Assembly (NCBI RefSeq): GCF_001280845.1
Contig: NZ_LGHP01000001.1
Coordinates: 3,951,093 to 4,015,092, forward strand
Length of the DNA stretch: 64,000 nt
DNA from: Bacillus sp. FJAT-28004
GTDB taxonomy: Bacteria; Bacillota; Bacilli; Paenibacillales; Paenibacillaceae
Reading direction: 5' to 3'
Under the pieces are notes generated by a model. It searched no databases, had not been told where the DNA came from, and worked only from the letters and a program-made list of their open reading frames with translations. The translations under genes and the position numbers were made by a program. Shown here piece by piece: positions 1 to 9,388 of this stretch. Position 1 is the stretch's first letter. Every line of letters starts with the position of its first letter.

Positions 1-86
1 TTGAAGACGACGAGGTTGATAGGTTCGGGGTGGAAGCACAGCAATGTGTGTAGCTGACGAATACTAATCGGTCGAGGGCTTATCCT
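1..86 (+). rRNA. 23S ribosomal RNA, 3' end (partial)
   Basis: The first bases match the conserved 3' end of Firmicute 23S rRNA, including the segment GCTGACGAATACTAATCGGT near position 52 and the closing GAGGGCTTA. The gene starts outside the window, and the exact 3' end is uncertain by a few bases. The 150 nt that follow contain no recognisable 5S rRNA; the next gene is tRNA-Met. Confidence 0.93.
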
Positions 87-238
87 AAACACGTTTGCCG
101 TGACCCATACATCCGGTAGACAGCAGTATTAAGGCTTCAGCAAGCCTAATCTTTCGTATCCAGTTTTCAGGGCGTAATGTTCTGACTTTGCAAGCGTCCC
201 CGAACGCTGCAATCGACAACTATTCGGGGGACAAGCGT

Positions 239-315
239 GGCGGTGTAGCTCAGCTGGCTAGAGCGTACGGTTCATACCCGTGAGGTCGGGGGTTCGATCC
301 CCTTCGCCGCTACCA
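239..315 (+). tRNA. tRNA-Met (CAT), elongator type
   Basis: A 77-nt cloverleaf with anticodon CAT and an encoded CCA end. The acceptor strand GGCGGTG pairs with CGCCGCT through one G-T pair at the tip, and the sequence resembles the Bacillus elongator tRNA-Met rather than the initiator. It is the first of six tRNA genes following the 23S gene and is probably transcribed with it. Confidence 0.95.
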
Positions 316-337
316 TTACCTTTTTATCGTAACATTT

Positions 338-413
338 GGAGGATTAGCTCAGCTGGGAGAGCATCTGCCTTACAAGCAGAGGGTCGGCGGTTCGATCCCG
401 TCATCCTCCACCA
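338..413 (+). tRNA. tRNA-Val (TAC)
   Basis: A 76-nt cloverleaf with anticodon TAC in the loop CTTACAA, acceptor GGAGGAT paired with ATCCTCC, and an encoded CCA. It is the second tRNA of the cluster. Confidence 0.95.
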
Positions 414-447
414 TATGTACTTATTCGGTTTTATACCGGATCCACTT

Positions 448-524
448 GGAGCTGTGGTGTAGTGGCCCAACATGCCTGCCTGTCACGCAGGAGACCGCGG
501 GTTCGAATCCCGTCAGCTCCGCCA
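448..524 (+). tRNA. tRNA-Asp (GTC)
   Basis: A 77-nt cloverleaf with anticodon GTC in the loop CTGTCAC, acceptor GGAGCTG paired with CAGCTCC, the discriminator G expected for tRNA-Asp, and an encoded CCA. Confidence 0.95.
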
Positions 525-540
525 TTTTTCTTTAAAGTAA

Positions 541-616
<76 letters not shown>

Positions 617-657
617 CTTTATTTTTCGTTATGACGACGAGAAATAAGTAATAGTAT

Positions 658-742
658 GGAGGATTAGTGAAGTGGCTAAACACGGCAGACTGTAAATCTG
701 CTCTCTCTGAGTTCGGTGGTTCGAATCCATCATCCTCCACCA
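658..742 (+). tRNA. tRNA-Tyr (GTA)
   Basis: An 85-nt cloverleaf with anticodon GTA, a long variable arm as expected for bacterial tRNA-Tyr, acceptor GGAGGAT paired with ATCCTCC, and an encoded CCA. Confidence 0.95.
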
Positions 743-756
743 TTCTTTTACAGCAA

Positions 757-832
757 GAGCCATTAGCTCAGTTGGTAGAGCACCTGACTTTTAATCAGGG
801 TGTCGTAGGTTCGAATCCTACATGGCTCACCA
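757..832 (+). tRNA. tRNA-Lys (TTT)
   Basis: A 76-nt cloverleaf with anticodon TTT in the loop CTTTTAA, acceptor GAGCCAT paired with ATGGCTC, and an encoded CCA. It is the last tRNA before the terminator at 856. Confidence 0.95.
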
Positions 833-855
833 TTTTTTTCTAAACACACCTATAC

Positions 856-887
856 AACCGTAGATCCTAGGATCTACGGTTTTTTTG
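856..887 (+). terminator. Intrinsic terminator of the rRNA-tRNA operon
   Basis: A perfect palindromic stem, AACCGTAGATCC with GGATCTACGGTT, is followed by a run of seven T. It lies 24 nt after tRNA-Lys and should end the rRNA-tRNA transcript. Confidence 0.88.
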
Positions 888-908
888 TTTTATTATGGTT
901 TAGGACAA

Positions 909-955
909 TAAAAAAGAGTCTGCTCATCAGTAATGGATGGACAGACTCTTTTTTC
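909..955. terminator. Bidirectional terminator
   Basis: The arms AAAAAAGAGTCTG and CAGACTCTTTTTT flank a 19-nt loop, giving a U-tract in either direction. It can end the minus-strand FMN reductase transcript and back up the tRNA operon terminator. Confidence 0.8.
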
Positions 956-1011
956 GATTAGTTGTAACAGTAAGTATTTCTTTGCTTGAATGTAGGGCTA
1001 ACGAACAAATC

Positions 1012-1566
1012 TTAATTTTTTCTCCGCAGATTCAATTCATAAGCAAGCTCGTTTATCGTTTCGTTAAGACGAAGCTTTAATTCCTCATTTAATTCAAATA
1101 CAGGAGCCTCATTTGGCTCTTGTGTACGTTCAATTTGGGAATCAACTGCGTATACCCCGCTAACATATAATTTTGCGCCCATGGATGCAAGTACCGGCTT
1201 GAGGGAATAGTCAATAGAGAGCAGATGCGCTATAGTGCCGCCGATAAATAGTGGAGCAATTATTTTTCCATCAAGACCCTTCTGTGGCAGTAGATCTAGA
1301 AAAGTTTTTAGCACGCCTGTATAAGATGCTTTGTAAACAGGACTTGCAATAATGACAGCATCAGCGTCCTCCACAAGCTTGTTGGCTTCTATAATAGCAG
1401 GGCTGCCAAAACGAGCGTGAATAAGGTCCTCGGCTGGCAAGGAAACCACAGTAATGGTCTGAGCTGAAAGGCTTTTCTCATTCAATTGTTGCTCTACGTA
1501 TTGTGTAATGCCATTTAAACGAGATGAAGCATTCGGACTACCGGAAATAATTACGATCTTGGACAT
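1012..1566 (-). CDS. NADPH-dependent FMN reductase, SsuE-like
   Basis: A 184-residue cytosolic flavodoxin-fold protein. It opens with MSKIVIISGSPNASSRLNG, the phosphate-binding loop of NADPH-dependent FMN reductases. ASPVYKASYTGVLKTFLDLL (from about residue 74) and PLFIGGTIAH (about 105) are typical of the SsuE branch, which supplies reduced FMN to alkanesulfonate and related monooxygenases. The start is ATG at 1566, preceded by AGAGGAG at good spacing. No sulfonate transporter or monooxygenase lies nearby, so its partner must be encoded elsewhere; it could equally serve as a general flavin or quinone reductase. It is transcribed toward the terminator at 909-955. Confidence 0.85.
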   Translation of the reverse strand: MSKIVIISGSPNASSRLNGITQYVEQQLNEKSLSAQTITVVSLPAEDLIHARFGSPAIIEANKLVEDADAVIIASPVYKASYTGVLKTFLDLLPQKGLDGKIIAPLFIGGTIAHLLSIDYSLKPVLASMGAKLYVSGVYAVDSQIERTQEPNEAPVFELNEELKLRLNETINELAYELNLRRKN

Positions 1567-1755
1567 GTGTGCACTCCTCTTTTTGAAATAAATAGTGAGA
1601 AACGGTATTACATTAATCCGATAAGTAAACTTTGAATAGATAGTACCATGGCAGCTGTTATTTGGTCAAACAGGTTTGATTTGTTTCTTGTATTTTATCG
1701 ATATAAGGGAACAATGTATACATACAGGAATGAAATAGAAAAAGGGGTAGTTGCA

Positions 1756-2703
1756 ATGGTATACGGATTAGCGGTCTTAATTAGCTTTGCTATCGTATTT
1801 GCAAGCGTGCCACCGCTTCGTGTCTTTGCGCTGCGACTTGGTTTTGTCGATCGTCCTAATCAGAGAAAAATCCATAATAAGCCGATTCCTCTAATGGGTG
1901 GTGCGGCTATTTTTGTTGGTTGTGTGATTACGATGTTTATTTTTATTGGCTTTACTTCGCTTACTTGGACTATAGTCACCGGAGGAACAGTGCTTGTTAT
2001 TATTGGTCTTCTCGATGATGGATCAAAGGCAAAAGGAAAAGACTTTCCGGTTTGGCCGCGCGTAATCCTCTATATGGGCGCTGCATCAATACCAAGCTTA
2101 TTTCATATCAAAATCGCGGGTATAACTAATCCGTTTACACATCTATTTATTTCGTTTCCCGATTGGCTGTCATGGCTCACTACTATGCTATGGGTCTTCG
2201 CGCTTATTAATATGATCAACTTTATTGATGGTGTTGATGGGCTGGCTTCAGGCGTATGTACGCTGTCGGCACTTACCCTTCTTACGGTGGCGATCATAAA
2301 AGGGCAGCCTAGCTCAGCCATTCTTGCCATTATCGTAGCTGGAGCATGCTTCGGATTTTTAGTTCATAATTTCTATCCAGCTAGAATTTTCATGGGGGAC
2401 GCCGGAGCGACTTTTTTAGGCTTTACTCTTGCGGTAATTGCCGTTGATGGCGCGTTTAAGAAAGCGACGTTTATCACATTGCTTGTTCCTCTACTGGCGC
2501 TTGGATTGCCTATATTTGATACGGCTTATGTCATGCTGCGCAGGCTTATAAGCGGTAAAGGATTGCATCATGCGGACAAGCTCCATACCCATCATCTTTT
2601 GATGAAATGGGGGCTGAGTCAGGTTCAAACCGTGTCGTTTCTATACTTGATTGCAGCGTTATTCGCGCTCTTGTCAATCATTCTTTTACTAGTAATAGGC
2701 TGA
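1756..2703 (+). CDS. tagO: Undecaprenyl-phosphate GlcNAc-1-phosphate transferase, TagO/WecA family
   Basis: A polytopic membrane protein of 315 residues that transfers a sugar-1-phosphate from a UDP-sugar to undecaprenyl phosphate, the first step of wall teichoic acid or other surface glycopolymer synthesis. Family motifs are RKIHNKPIPLMGG near residue 30, the aspartate pair in GLLDDG, NMINFIDGVDGLASG near 150, GDAGATFLG near 215 and the His-rich LHTHHLLMKWG near 280. About ten hydrophobic segments are present. The start at 1756 follows AAAGGGGT and places the first membrane helix as in B. subtilis TagO; the frame stays open back to 1648, but that extension lacks similarity. It stands alone here, so the polymer it serves is unknown. 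Confidence 0.88.
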   Translation: MVYGLAVLISFAIVFASVPPLRVFALRLGFVDRPNQRKIHNKPIPLMGGAAIFVGCVITMFIFIGFTSLTWTIVTGGTVLVIIGLLDDGSKAKGKDFPVWPRVILYMGAASIPSLFHIKIAGITNPFTHLFISFPDWLSWLTTMLWVFALINMINFIDGVDGLASGVCTLSALTLLTVAIIKGQPSSAILAIIVAGACFGFLVHNFYPARIFMGDAGATFLGFTLAVIAVDGAFKKATFITLLVPLLALGLPIFDTAYVMLRRLISGKGLHHADKLHTHHLLMKWGLSQVQTVSFLYLIAALFALLSIILLLVIG

Positions 2704-2752
2704 ATTAAGCAAGCTCTTATGGTACAATGACGGGAAAAAGCGTTATTCCACA

Positions 2753-2781
2753 AAAAAGTGAGAATAAACTTTTTTACTCAT
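2753..2781 (+). terminator. Possible weak terminator after tagO
   Basis: AAAAAAGT and ACTTTTTT form an AT-only stem around an 8-nt loop about 50 nt after tagO. The stem is weak and lacks GC pairs, so the call is tentative. Confidence 0.35.
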
Positions 2782-2877
2782 TAATCCGCTTATATGGAGC
2801 TGCTAATCGCAATAGGTGCCCCTCCCATATGAGGAAGCACGCAGCCGCAAATGCTTGTGGAGATTGGAGATAGAGAA

Positions 2878-4017
2878 ATGAGCACGACAGACTGGTTGAA
2901 GCCGCTGAAGCACATTTTGAACTGTCCGGTACATGCTGTTTCGAAATCTATAGCGGAGTGGAACGATTTAATTAGCAATGCTGATGAGGTGTGGTTAGGC
3001 GATCATATGGGATCTTCTCCTATAGAAGGCCAACGCGTAGAAAAAGAAGGAAAAACGTGGATTATTATTTCGTCTACGGAATATGAAGTGGATTTATTAG
3101 AAATCGAGTGTCCTCTTCAGTCAACAGAGAAGGAATTGATTAGCTGGACACTGCAGCTTAACCGAGGCCATCTAATGGAGAAAAAAAATGCGGCGCTCTC
3201 TGAATCAGAGAGGCAAGCGCTAAAGCTTGGAGATTGGATCCAGAAGCAATTGGAGTCTGATGAGCCCGCATATTCTTTGCCGGATCACTTAACTGTCGGC
3301 AGTCGTTTATTTAATGAAATGATACCTTTCTTACTGGTTACAGAGCAACCTGGCACAAAGCATGCAACTTATTCAGAGTTAGAAAAACTGCTGCGCTCGT
3401 TTATGTCCGATGAAGTCTTGCTAATCCCGCTAAAGAGTCAGGAATGGCTCATATGGGGCTCTATGTCCTTGCTTAGGGATGAGGATTCAGATGCCTTCGA
3501 TGAACAGGAGGAAGAAACGATTGAGGATAGTCTTGCCTCGATTGGGCTTGGATTACATGAGATGCTTGCTAGTGAATGGATTGGTGAATGTCATATAGCG
3601 GTCGCTCATCCCTCATCACCGGCGAAAGGTATGATAGAGACGACCATGCTGCTGCGTGAGACGATTAATCTCGGTCGGAAATTCCATGTAGGGACGAATA
3701 TTTATTTGCCGTGGATGCTTCAGCTGGAACGTTTGTTAAATGCGATTCCTGAGGTTCACCGTGCTAGATATTTGGAGCAGTCGTTAAAGAGAGCAGATCT
3801 ATTTGTTGAATCGGAAATGCTGAGCACGCTGGAAACATTTTTTACCCTTGATTGTAATGTTAGTGAGACTGCGAAGAAATTATACATTCATCGAAATACA
3901 TTATTATATCGTTTAGACAAGCTTAAACAAGAGACTGGATTAGATGTACGTCAGTTTAGAGATGCCGTACTAGTTAAAATTATATTACTATTGTACAAAG
4001 TTACGAAAAGAAATTAG
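2878..4017 (+). CDS. PucR-type transcriptional regulator with C-terminal HTH
   Basis: A 379-residue regulator whose C-terminal 60 residues carry the PucR/CdaR-type helix-turn-helix. Key segments are LDCNVSETAKKLYIHRNTL followed by LYRLDKLKQETGLD and the closing RDAVLVKIILLLYK. The first 250 residues resemble no domain I can name; GAF-like or PucR sensory regions often occupy this place. ATG 2878 is preferred because TTGGAGA lies 7 nt upstream; an in-frame ATG at 2851 has no clear ribosome site. The msmX-like gene starts 89 nt downstream, so it may control sugar uptake, but no ligand can be deduced. Confidence 0.8.
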   Translation: MSTTDWLKPLKHILNCPVHAVSKSIAEWNDLISNADEVWLGDHMGSSPIEGQRVEKEGKTWIIISSTEYEVDLLEIECPLQSTEKELISWTLQLNRGHLMEKKNAALSESERQALKLGDWIQKQLESDEPAYSLPDHLTVGSRLFNEMIPFLLVTEQPGTKHATYSELEKLLRSFMSDEVLLIPLKSQEWLIWGSMSLLRDEDSDAFDEQEEETIEDSLASIGLGLHEMLASEWIGECHIAVAHPSSPAKGMIETTMLLRETINLGRKFHVGTNIYLPWMLQLERLLNAIPEVHRARYLEQSLKRADLFVESEMLSTLETFFTLDCNVSETAKKLYIHRNTLLYRLDKLKQETGLDVRQFRDAVLVKIILLLYKVTKRN

Positions 4018-4106
4018 TTTTTTTGTAAAGTATGTGCATAGTCACAAGCTCCCTTGTGGGATAAGATATAGGCATAACGAAATTTCTTTCTAGGGGGAAA
4101 ATTATC

Positions 4107-5228
4107 ATGGCAGGCGTACGTTTAGAAGGCATTTACAAAAAATACCCGGGTACTGACAAAGCATCGGTTACTGACGTTAACTTAGATATTAAAGACAAAG
4201 AGTTTCTCGTATTGGTCGGACCATCTGGTTGTGGTAAATCGACAACTCTTCGTATGATTGCAGGCCTTGAAGAAATTTCTGAAGGCAAATTGTTCATCGG
4301 CGACCGCCTTGTGAACGATGTTGCTCCTAAAGACCGCGACATCGCGATGGTATTCCAATCCTACGCGTTGTACCCGCACATGAACGTTTACCAAAACATG
4401 GCTTTCGGCCTTAAACTTCGTAAATTCAAAAAAGCAGACATCGACAAACGTGTTCGTGAAGCTGCTAAAATTCTAGATATCGAGCATTTGCTTGACCGTA
4501 AACCAAAAGCACTTTCCGGTGGTCAACGTCAACGTGTCGCTCTAGGACGCGCAATCGTTCGTGAGCCACAAGTATTCTTGATGGATGAGCCGCTTTCCAA
4601 CTTGGACGCGAAACTTCGTGGACAAATGCGCGCTGAAATCAGCAAACTTACAAAACGTCTTGAAACAACGACTATCTATGTAACGCATGACCAAATCGAG
4701 GCAATGACAATGGGTGACCGTATCGTTGTTATGAAAGACGGTTTCATTCAACAAACAGCTTCACCTGAAGAACTGTATAACCACCCGGTTAACATCTTCG
4801 TAGCTGGCTTTATCGGCGCTCCTTCGATGAACTTTATCAGTGGTTCGCTTACAGAGCAAGGCGGCGCGCTTCGCTTCAAAGCAAGCGGCGTTGACGTAGT
4901 TGTTCCAGAAGGCAAAGCAGCATCGCTTCGCTCGAAAGGTTACATCGGTAAAGAAGTGATTCTTGGAATTCGTCCAGAGGATCTTCACGAAGAGCCAGTA
5001 TTCTTGGAAGCATCCCCACAAACAATCGTGAACGCGAATGTTGAGGTTGCTGAGAACCTTGGTCACGAGATGTACTTGTACATGAACGGTATTGGCACTG
5101 ACACAGTTATCGCTCGTGTTGATGGCCGCTCCGGACTACGTGATGGCACAAGCGTTAAGCTTGCGCTTGATATGAACAAAGTACATTTGTTCGACAAAAC
5201 TACAGAACTTAACATTTTCGAAGCTTAA
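4107..5228 (+). CDS. msmX: MsmX/UgpC-type multi-sugar ABC transporter ATPase
   Basis: A 373-residue ATPase that energises several carbohydrate importers in Firmicutes. Visible motifs are Walker [10 protein letters not shown] (about residues 38-46), Q-loop [11 protein letters not shown], signature [14 protein letters not shown] (about 136), Walker [14 protein letters not shown] and H-loop YVTHD. The C-terminal 130 residues form the MOP/TOBE-like regulatory domain, with IRPEDL. Codon choice is strongly biased, as in the glycolytic genes here, which fits high expression. It has its own ribosome site (AGGGGGA) and terminator. No permease or binding protein is adjacent, as is usual for MsmX, which is shared between transporters. 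Confidence 0.92.
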   Translation: MAGVRLEGIYKKYPGTDKASVTDVNLDIKDKEFLVLVGPSGCGKSTTLRMIAGLEEISEGKLFIGDRLVNDVAPKDRDIAMVFQSYALYPHMNVYQNMAFGLKLRKFKKADIDKRVREAAKILDIEHLLDRKPKALSGGQRQRVALGRAIVREPQVFLMDEPLSNLDAKLRGQMRAEISKLTKRLETTTIYVTHDQIEAMTMGDRIVVMKDGFIQQTASPEELYNHPVNIFVAGFIGAPSMNFISGSLTEQGGALRFKASGVDVVVPEGKAASLRSKGYIGKEVILGIRPEDLHEEPVFLEASPQTIVNANVEVAENLGHEMYLYMNGIGTDTVIARVDGRSGLRDGTSVKLALDMNKVHLFDKTTELNIFEA

Positions 5229-5242
5229 TAAATAGTATGGAA

Positions 5243-5278
5243 GAAGAACGGTCGGATTATCCGATCGTTCTTTTTTTG
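5243..5278 (+). terminator. Intrinsic terminator after msmX
   Basis: AGAACGGTCGGA pairs with TCCGATCGTTCT around a short loop with one G-T pair, followed by seven T. Confidence 0.88.
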
Positions 5279-5297
5279 TTTTAAAATAGTATTTAAA

Positions 5298-5328
5298 TGA
5301 AAACCGTTTGCATGCTTCGGCTGTCTAA
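5298..5328 (+). promoter_or_regulatory. Candidate ECF-type promoter (autoregulation)
   Basis: TGAAAACC at 5298 and TGTCTAA at 5322 are spaced as the -35 AAC and -10 CGTC elements of ECF sigma promoters (16 nt between AACC and TGTC). The site lies about 55 nt before the ECF sigma gene, and such genes commonly drive themselves. The assignment is inferred from motif and position. Confidence 0.5.
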
Positions 5329-5382
5329 TATAAAAAGGAATATGGGAAATGAGTAGCAGCCTGGGCAGGAGGGGAAAACGGC

Positions 5383-5973
5383 ATGAATAAGGATGAGTGG
5401 GCTGAAGCAGCGATACGGGGTGATGAAACGGCGTTGTTGCAGCGTATTGAGCAGGATAAGCATCAAATGTATGGGATTGCTTACTCTTATATGCGAAATG
5501 AATCGGATGCATTGGAGGTTATGCAAGAGACCGTCTGCCGCATATGGACGAAGAGACATACTTTAAGAGAGCCAAAGTTTTTTACGACATGGGCCATTCG
5601 TATTTTGATCCGTGTATGCATGGATGCTAGGAAGAAACAAACGAGGGAGCGTCCAACCGAGTATATAGAAGAGCAATATGACATGAAGGGAAAAATGGTT
5701 GATCAGGATGCGGCGGCGCGACTTGATATGGCTGCGCAGATTCAGATGCTTCCGGTTAATTACCGTATGGTGATTACGCTCAAATATTATCGTGATATGA
5801 CGATTACAGAAATCGCTGAGCTGTTGGAGAAACCTGATGGGACCATCAGAACGTGGCTGAACAAAGCATTAAAAGGGCTAAGAGCAGATATGGCAGATAT
5901 GAAGGAGGAGATATGGAATGAGCGAGGCCAAGGAGACGCAGTTCGGGCAAGCCAATCAGGTGCTGCGAAGTGA
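5383..5973 (+). CDS. ECF-type RNA polymerase sigma factor
   Basis: A 196-residue group IV sigma factor. Region 2 spans about residues 22-90, with YSYMRNESDALEVMQETV and FFTTWAIRILIRVCMDA. Region 4 spans about 115-170, with QIQMLPVNYRMVITLKYYRD and the HTH ITEIAELLEKPDGTIRTWL. ATG 5383 follows GGGCAGGAGGGG. The last 56 nt overlap the DUF4179 gene downstream, the usual arrangement for an ECF sigma factor co-translated with its antagonist. The regulon cannot be read from this window; a possible autoregulatory promoter lies at 5298-5328. Confidence 0.92.
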   Translation: MNKDEWAEAAIRGDETALLQRIEQDKHQMYGIAYSYMRNESDALEVMQETVCRIWTKRHTLREPKFFTTWAIRILIRVCMDARKKQTRERPTEYIEEQYDMKGKMVDQDAAARLDMAAQIQMLPVNYRMVITLKYYRDMTITEIAELLEKPDGTIRTWLNKALKGLRADMADMKEEIWNERGQGDAVRASQSGAAK

Positions 5974-7282
5974 CATTGACCAAGTGAGTCAGGCGCTTGC
6001 AGTGATGCCGGAGCTGGCGCTGGATGCAGCCATTCGAAGAGGAATCGATCAGGGGCGGAAGCGATCCATACGTAGAAGCAGGAAAAGATGGAGTATGAGC
6101 ATGATTGCGGCGGGGTTAAGTGTAATCCTACTCTTAACTGCGTTCGTTCGCGTATCTCCTGCATTTGCATCCATTGTAAAGGATATACCTGGGTTCAGCG
6201 GGTTTGTGGAGTTGATTCAGGGGGATAAGTCATTGTTGACGGCTATGGAGAATGATTTCATTCAGCCAGTTAAACTCTCTGATGAGAAAAATGGCTATAC
6301 GTTTACGGTAGATGGGATTATAGCCGATGATCAACGCATGGCTATTTTGTATACAGTAGAAGGACCAGGGATAAACGGGAATACAGGTTTTCTGGATTAT
6401 AAATTAAAGACGAGTGACGGCAAAGATTTGGTCGCTTCCATTGGTTCATCACATTATCAAAGTGAAGATGCCGAAGGCTCGAGTGTTCCCGTACATGACT
6501 ATTTGGATATTAAATTGGGCGATGATGCTAAAATGCCAGATAGCTTACAATTTAGTCTATTGCTTGGCGGTCAGTGGCTTAAGGTAGACTTTCCGATTGA
6601 GCATGAGAGATTCGCAGGGATGCGCGAAGAAATCTCGATTGAACAAAAGGTAGAGGTAGGAGGACAACGTTTTACGGTTAAAGACGCCGTCATTACACCG
6701 CTTCAAATATCGGTGACTATCGAAGCGGATGCGAATAATGAAAAACACGCAAATGGTTTTATAAATATAGCGCTTGTCGATGAGAAAGGCAGGCGATATG
6801 AGTCAAACTCGGCTTTTGGCGAGTTCCATACGGCAATAACTCTTCATTTTAAGAGTAGTTACTTCGTTAAGCCTAAAAAATTGACTTTAGTAGCGGATGG
6901 ATTGTATTTGTCGGATAACCATTTGAGCCTCACGGTCGATACGAACAAAATTGATACATTATCATCGCCTGGTAACAGGCTTCAGTTAGCCAGTAAAGAG
7001 CTGGTTAAGGGTGAGTATGAAGTGAAGTTTGATTTGCTTAGACTGAATGAAATCGACAAGAAGCCTGGTTATACGTTATTTGCGCATGGCGGTACCTTCA
7101 AGGACGGGGCAGGCGTATCTTATCCTATTTCAGATAATCGGGGGGTTGAATGGAATTCCGATGAAGACAAAGTGACCTATGTTTTTCGAATTCCAAAGGC
7201 GGACTATAAGCAGCCGTTAACATTCGATATCGAGCAGTTCCCTGGTTATGTATTGAAACCTATAAATATACCGATTAAGTAA
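5918..7282 (+). CDS. Membrane-anchored DUF4179-type protein, probable anti-sigma factor
   Basis: A 454-residue single-pass membrane protein with a basic cytoplasmic segment (RRSRKRWS, about residues 53-60), one membrane helix (about 61-80, [16 protein letters not shown]) and a large extracytoplasmic domain beginning [20 protein letters not shown], typical of DUF4179 proteins. In Paenibacillus and Bacillus these are encoded with ECF sigma factors and are thought to hold them inactive. The ATG at 5918 is preceded by AAGGAGGAG inside the sigma gene, which supports translational coupling. The signal it senses is unknown. A terminator follows directly. Confidence 0.82.
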   Translation: MSEAKETQFGQANQVLRSDIDQVSQALAVMPELALDAAIRRGIDQGRKRSIRRSRKRWSMSMIAAGLSVILLLTAFVRVSPAFASIVKDIPGFSGFVELIQGDKSLLTAMENDFIQPVKLSDEKNGYTFTVDGIIADDQRMAILYTVEGPGINGNTGFLDYKLKTSDGKDLVASIGSSHYQSEDAEGSSVPVHDYLDIKLGDDAKMPDSLQFSLLLGGQWLKVDFPIEHERFAGMREEISIEQKVEVGGQRFTVKDAVITPLQISVTIEADANNEKHANGFINIALVDEKGRRYESNSAFGEFHTAITLHFKSSYFVKPKKLTLVADGLYLSDNHLSLTVDTNKIDTLSSPGNRLQLASKELVKGEYEVKFDLLRLNEIDKKPGYTLFAHGGTFKDGAGVSYPISDNRGVEWNSDEDKVTYVFRIPKADYKQPLTFDIEQFPGYVLKPINIPIK

Positions 7283-7288
7283 GCCGAA

Positions 7289-7333
7289 GGCGCTGAGCAG
7301 CGGAGGAGACGTTGCGTTCAGCGCCTTTTTCCT
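7289..7333 (+). terminator. Intrinsic terminator after the sigma/anti-sigma pair
   Basis: GGCGCTGAGC pairs with GTTCAGCGCC around a loop of about 16 nt and runs into TTTTTCC. Confidence 0.8.
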
Positions 7334-7403
7334 TTACGATGAAGACATTGGAAAATATCATACATATACACACAAGCAGTTGTCATATGAGGGAGGCCCT
7401 ACA

Positions 7404-8342
7404 ATGCCGAAAAAAGTAAAAGTATCTGAGCTCGTCAAACAATTCCAGCTTGAAATTATTGCGGGCGAGGATGGAATGAAGCGTGCAATTACTGTAGATG
7501 ATTTGTATCGGCCTGGACTTGAGATGGCCGGTTATTTCCACTACCATCCGAGCGAGCGCGTACAGCTGCTTGGAAGAACAGAAATTTCGTTCCTAAACAT
7601 GCTGGACGGTGAAGAACGCAAGGATCGTATGGTTCGTTTGTGCAACGAGGACACACCATGCATTATTTTGACAAGAGGGCTGGAAGCGCCTCAAGAGCTC
7701 GTAGATCAATGCAATGAGAAACAGATCCCGCTGCTGCGGAGCAATGTGGCTACGACTATTTTGTCCAGCAGAATTACAGACTTCCTGGAGAGAAAGCTAG
7801 CTCCAACCGCTACGATTCATGGCGTGCTTGTTGACGTGTATGGCGTTGGTATGCTCATTACCGGCGGAAGCGGCATAGGTAAAAGTGAAACGGCGCTAGA
7901 GCTTGTTAAACGCGGACATCGGCTTGTTGCGGATGATGCGGTAGAGATTATGCAAACCTCGGACGCTCAGCTGCACGGAAGCGCGCCAGAGCTCATTCGT
8001 CACCTGCTTGAAATTAGAGGGCTAGGCATTATTAATGTAATGACATTGTTCGGCGCGGGGGCAGTTCGGACGCAGAAGCGTATCGGCCTTGTCATTAAGC
8101 TGGAAAATTGGCAGCAGGACAAGCAGTATGATCGCCTTGGGCTTGACGAGGAGACAACGCGCATTATCGATACGGACATTCCGCTCGTTACAGTGCCGGT
8201 AAGGCCAGGTCGTAACTTAGCGGTCATCATCGAGGTGGCGGCAATGAATTTCCGTTTGAAACGCATGGGTTACAACGCAGCTCTGCAGTTTACGAATAAG
8301 CTGACGGAAACGATCGCAGACGATATGGATGAATACGATTGA
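7404..8342 (+). CDS. hprK: HPr kinase/phosphorylase
   Basis: A 312-residue cytosolic sensor enzyme that phosphorylates HPr, and Crh where present, on Ser46 at high glycolytic flux and removes the phosphate when flux falls. It thereby controls CcpA-dependent catabolite repression. Walker A is [10 protein letters not shown] (about residue 153), and the family signature lies at [10 protein letters not shown] (about 203). ATG 7404 follows GAGGGAGG at good spacing; the frame is open back to 7380. It heads hprK-lgt-ppaX-acetyltransferase, the same order as in B. subtilis. A target protein with both His15 and Ser46 is encoded at 26606-26875. Confidence 0.95.
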   Translation: MPKKVKVSELVKQFQLEIIAGEDGMKRAITVDDLYRPGLEMAGYFHYHPSERVQLLGRTEISFLNMLDGEERKDRMVRLCNEDTPCIILTRGLEAPQELVDQCNEKQIPLLRSNVATTILSSRITDFLERKLAPTATIHGVLVDVYGVGMLITGGSGIGKSETALELVKRGHRLVADDAVEIMQTSDAQLHGSAPELIRHLLEIRGLGIINVMTLFGAGAVRTQKRIGLVIKLENWQQDKQYDRLGLDEETTRIIDTDIPLVTVPVRPGRNLAVIIEVAAMNFRLKRMGYNAALQFTNKLTETIADDMDEYD

Positions 8343-8363
8343 ACCTAAAGGGGATATAACTAA

Positions 8364-9365
8364 ATGAAGACATTGATACTAAATCCAATTGCCTTCACAT
8401 TAGGATCGATAGAAGTGCATTGGTATGGCATAATTTTGGGAACGGCGGCATTAGTTGGGCTACTTCTCGTGGTGCAAGAAGGAAAACGATTCGGTATTAA
8501 GCCAGATTTATTCATGGACTTGCTGCTGCTTGGTGTTCCTTCCGCCATTATTGGAGCGCGAATTTATTATGTAGCGTTCAAATGGGAAGATTACAAAGGC
8601 AACTTTATTGATGTGTTCAAAATATGGAATGGCGGTATCGCGATATATGGTGCGATTATCGGGGCTTTTATTTGCGGGTTCTTCTATTTCCGCTATAAAG
8701 GTTATAATTTCTGGCGATTGGTGGACATTTGTGTACCTGGACTGCTTGCTGGTCAAATGATCGGTCGTTGGGGCAATTTCATGAACCAAGAAGCGTATGG
8801 CGGCGTGGTTAGCGAGTCTTTCCTTCGTAATACACTCCATTTACCATCGTTTATCGTGGATCAGATGCTCGTTCAAGGCGAGTATCGTCACCCAGCTTTC
8901 TTGTATGAATCCATATGGAGCTTGGTCGGTATCGCTATATTGTTCATACTTCGCCGTCAAAAGTTTTTGCGCGCAGGCGAGCTGATGGCCAGCTACTTTA
9001 TCTGGTATTCAATCGGCCGTTTCTTTATTGAAGCTCTTCGTACCGACAGTCTTGCGTTTAGAGGACCATCGTGGCTGGCATCCTTCATCAATGGTCTATG
9101 GACTCCGATGGAGGTATTGTTTAAACAAGGTTACTTGGACCCTGCGTACGGCAACATAAGGATTTCTCAGGTACTTGCTTTGCTCCTCATCGTTGGCGCG
9201 ATTGCACTTATTGTCGTGCGGCGTAAAACAGGACTTGCATCTGCGTATTATCTTGACCCCATTACGACAAGCAAGCCGGAGCGAAATGTAGGATCGGATT
9301 CTGTAAAAAAAGGTAAGGACCAACCTACGGGCTCCACTAAAGATGATGAGGTCGGCAAGCGTTAA
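8364..9365 (+). CDS. lgt: Prolipoprotein diacylglyceryl transferase
   Basis: A 333-residue polytopic membrane enzyme that attaches diacylglycerol from phosphatidylglycerol to the lipobox cysteine of exported lipoproteins. The Lgt signature GRWGNFMNQEAYGG is present (about residue 133), as are GARIYYVAF near 57 and YSIGRFFIEALRTDSL near 215. Seven or so hydrophobic segments can be read. The C-terminal tail, about 35 charged residues, is longer than needed for the fold. It lies 21 nt after hprK. The lipoprotein encoded at 50532 would be one substrate. Confidence 0.95.
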   Translation: MKTLILNPIAFTLGSIEVHWYGIILGTAALVGLLLVVQEGKRFGIKPDLFMDLLLLGVPSAIIGARIYYVAFKWEDYKGNFIDVFKIWNGGIAIYGAIIGAFICGFFYFRYKGYNFWRLVDICVPGLLAGQMIGRWGNFMNQEAYGGVVSESFLRNTLHLPSFIVDQMLVQGEYRHPAFLYESIWSLVGIAILFILRRQKFLRAGELMASYFIWYSIGRFFIEALRTDSLAFRGPSWLASFINGLWTPMEVLFKQGYLDPAYGNIRISQVLALLLIVGAIALIVVRRKTGLASAYYLDPITTSKPERNVGSDSVKKGKDQPTGSTKDDEVGKR

Positions 9366-9388
9366 ACGTAATTTAGGGAGGTTTATCG

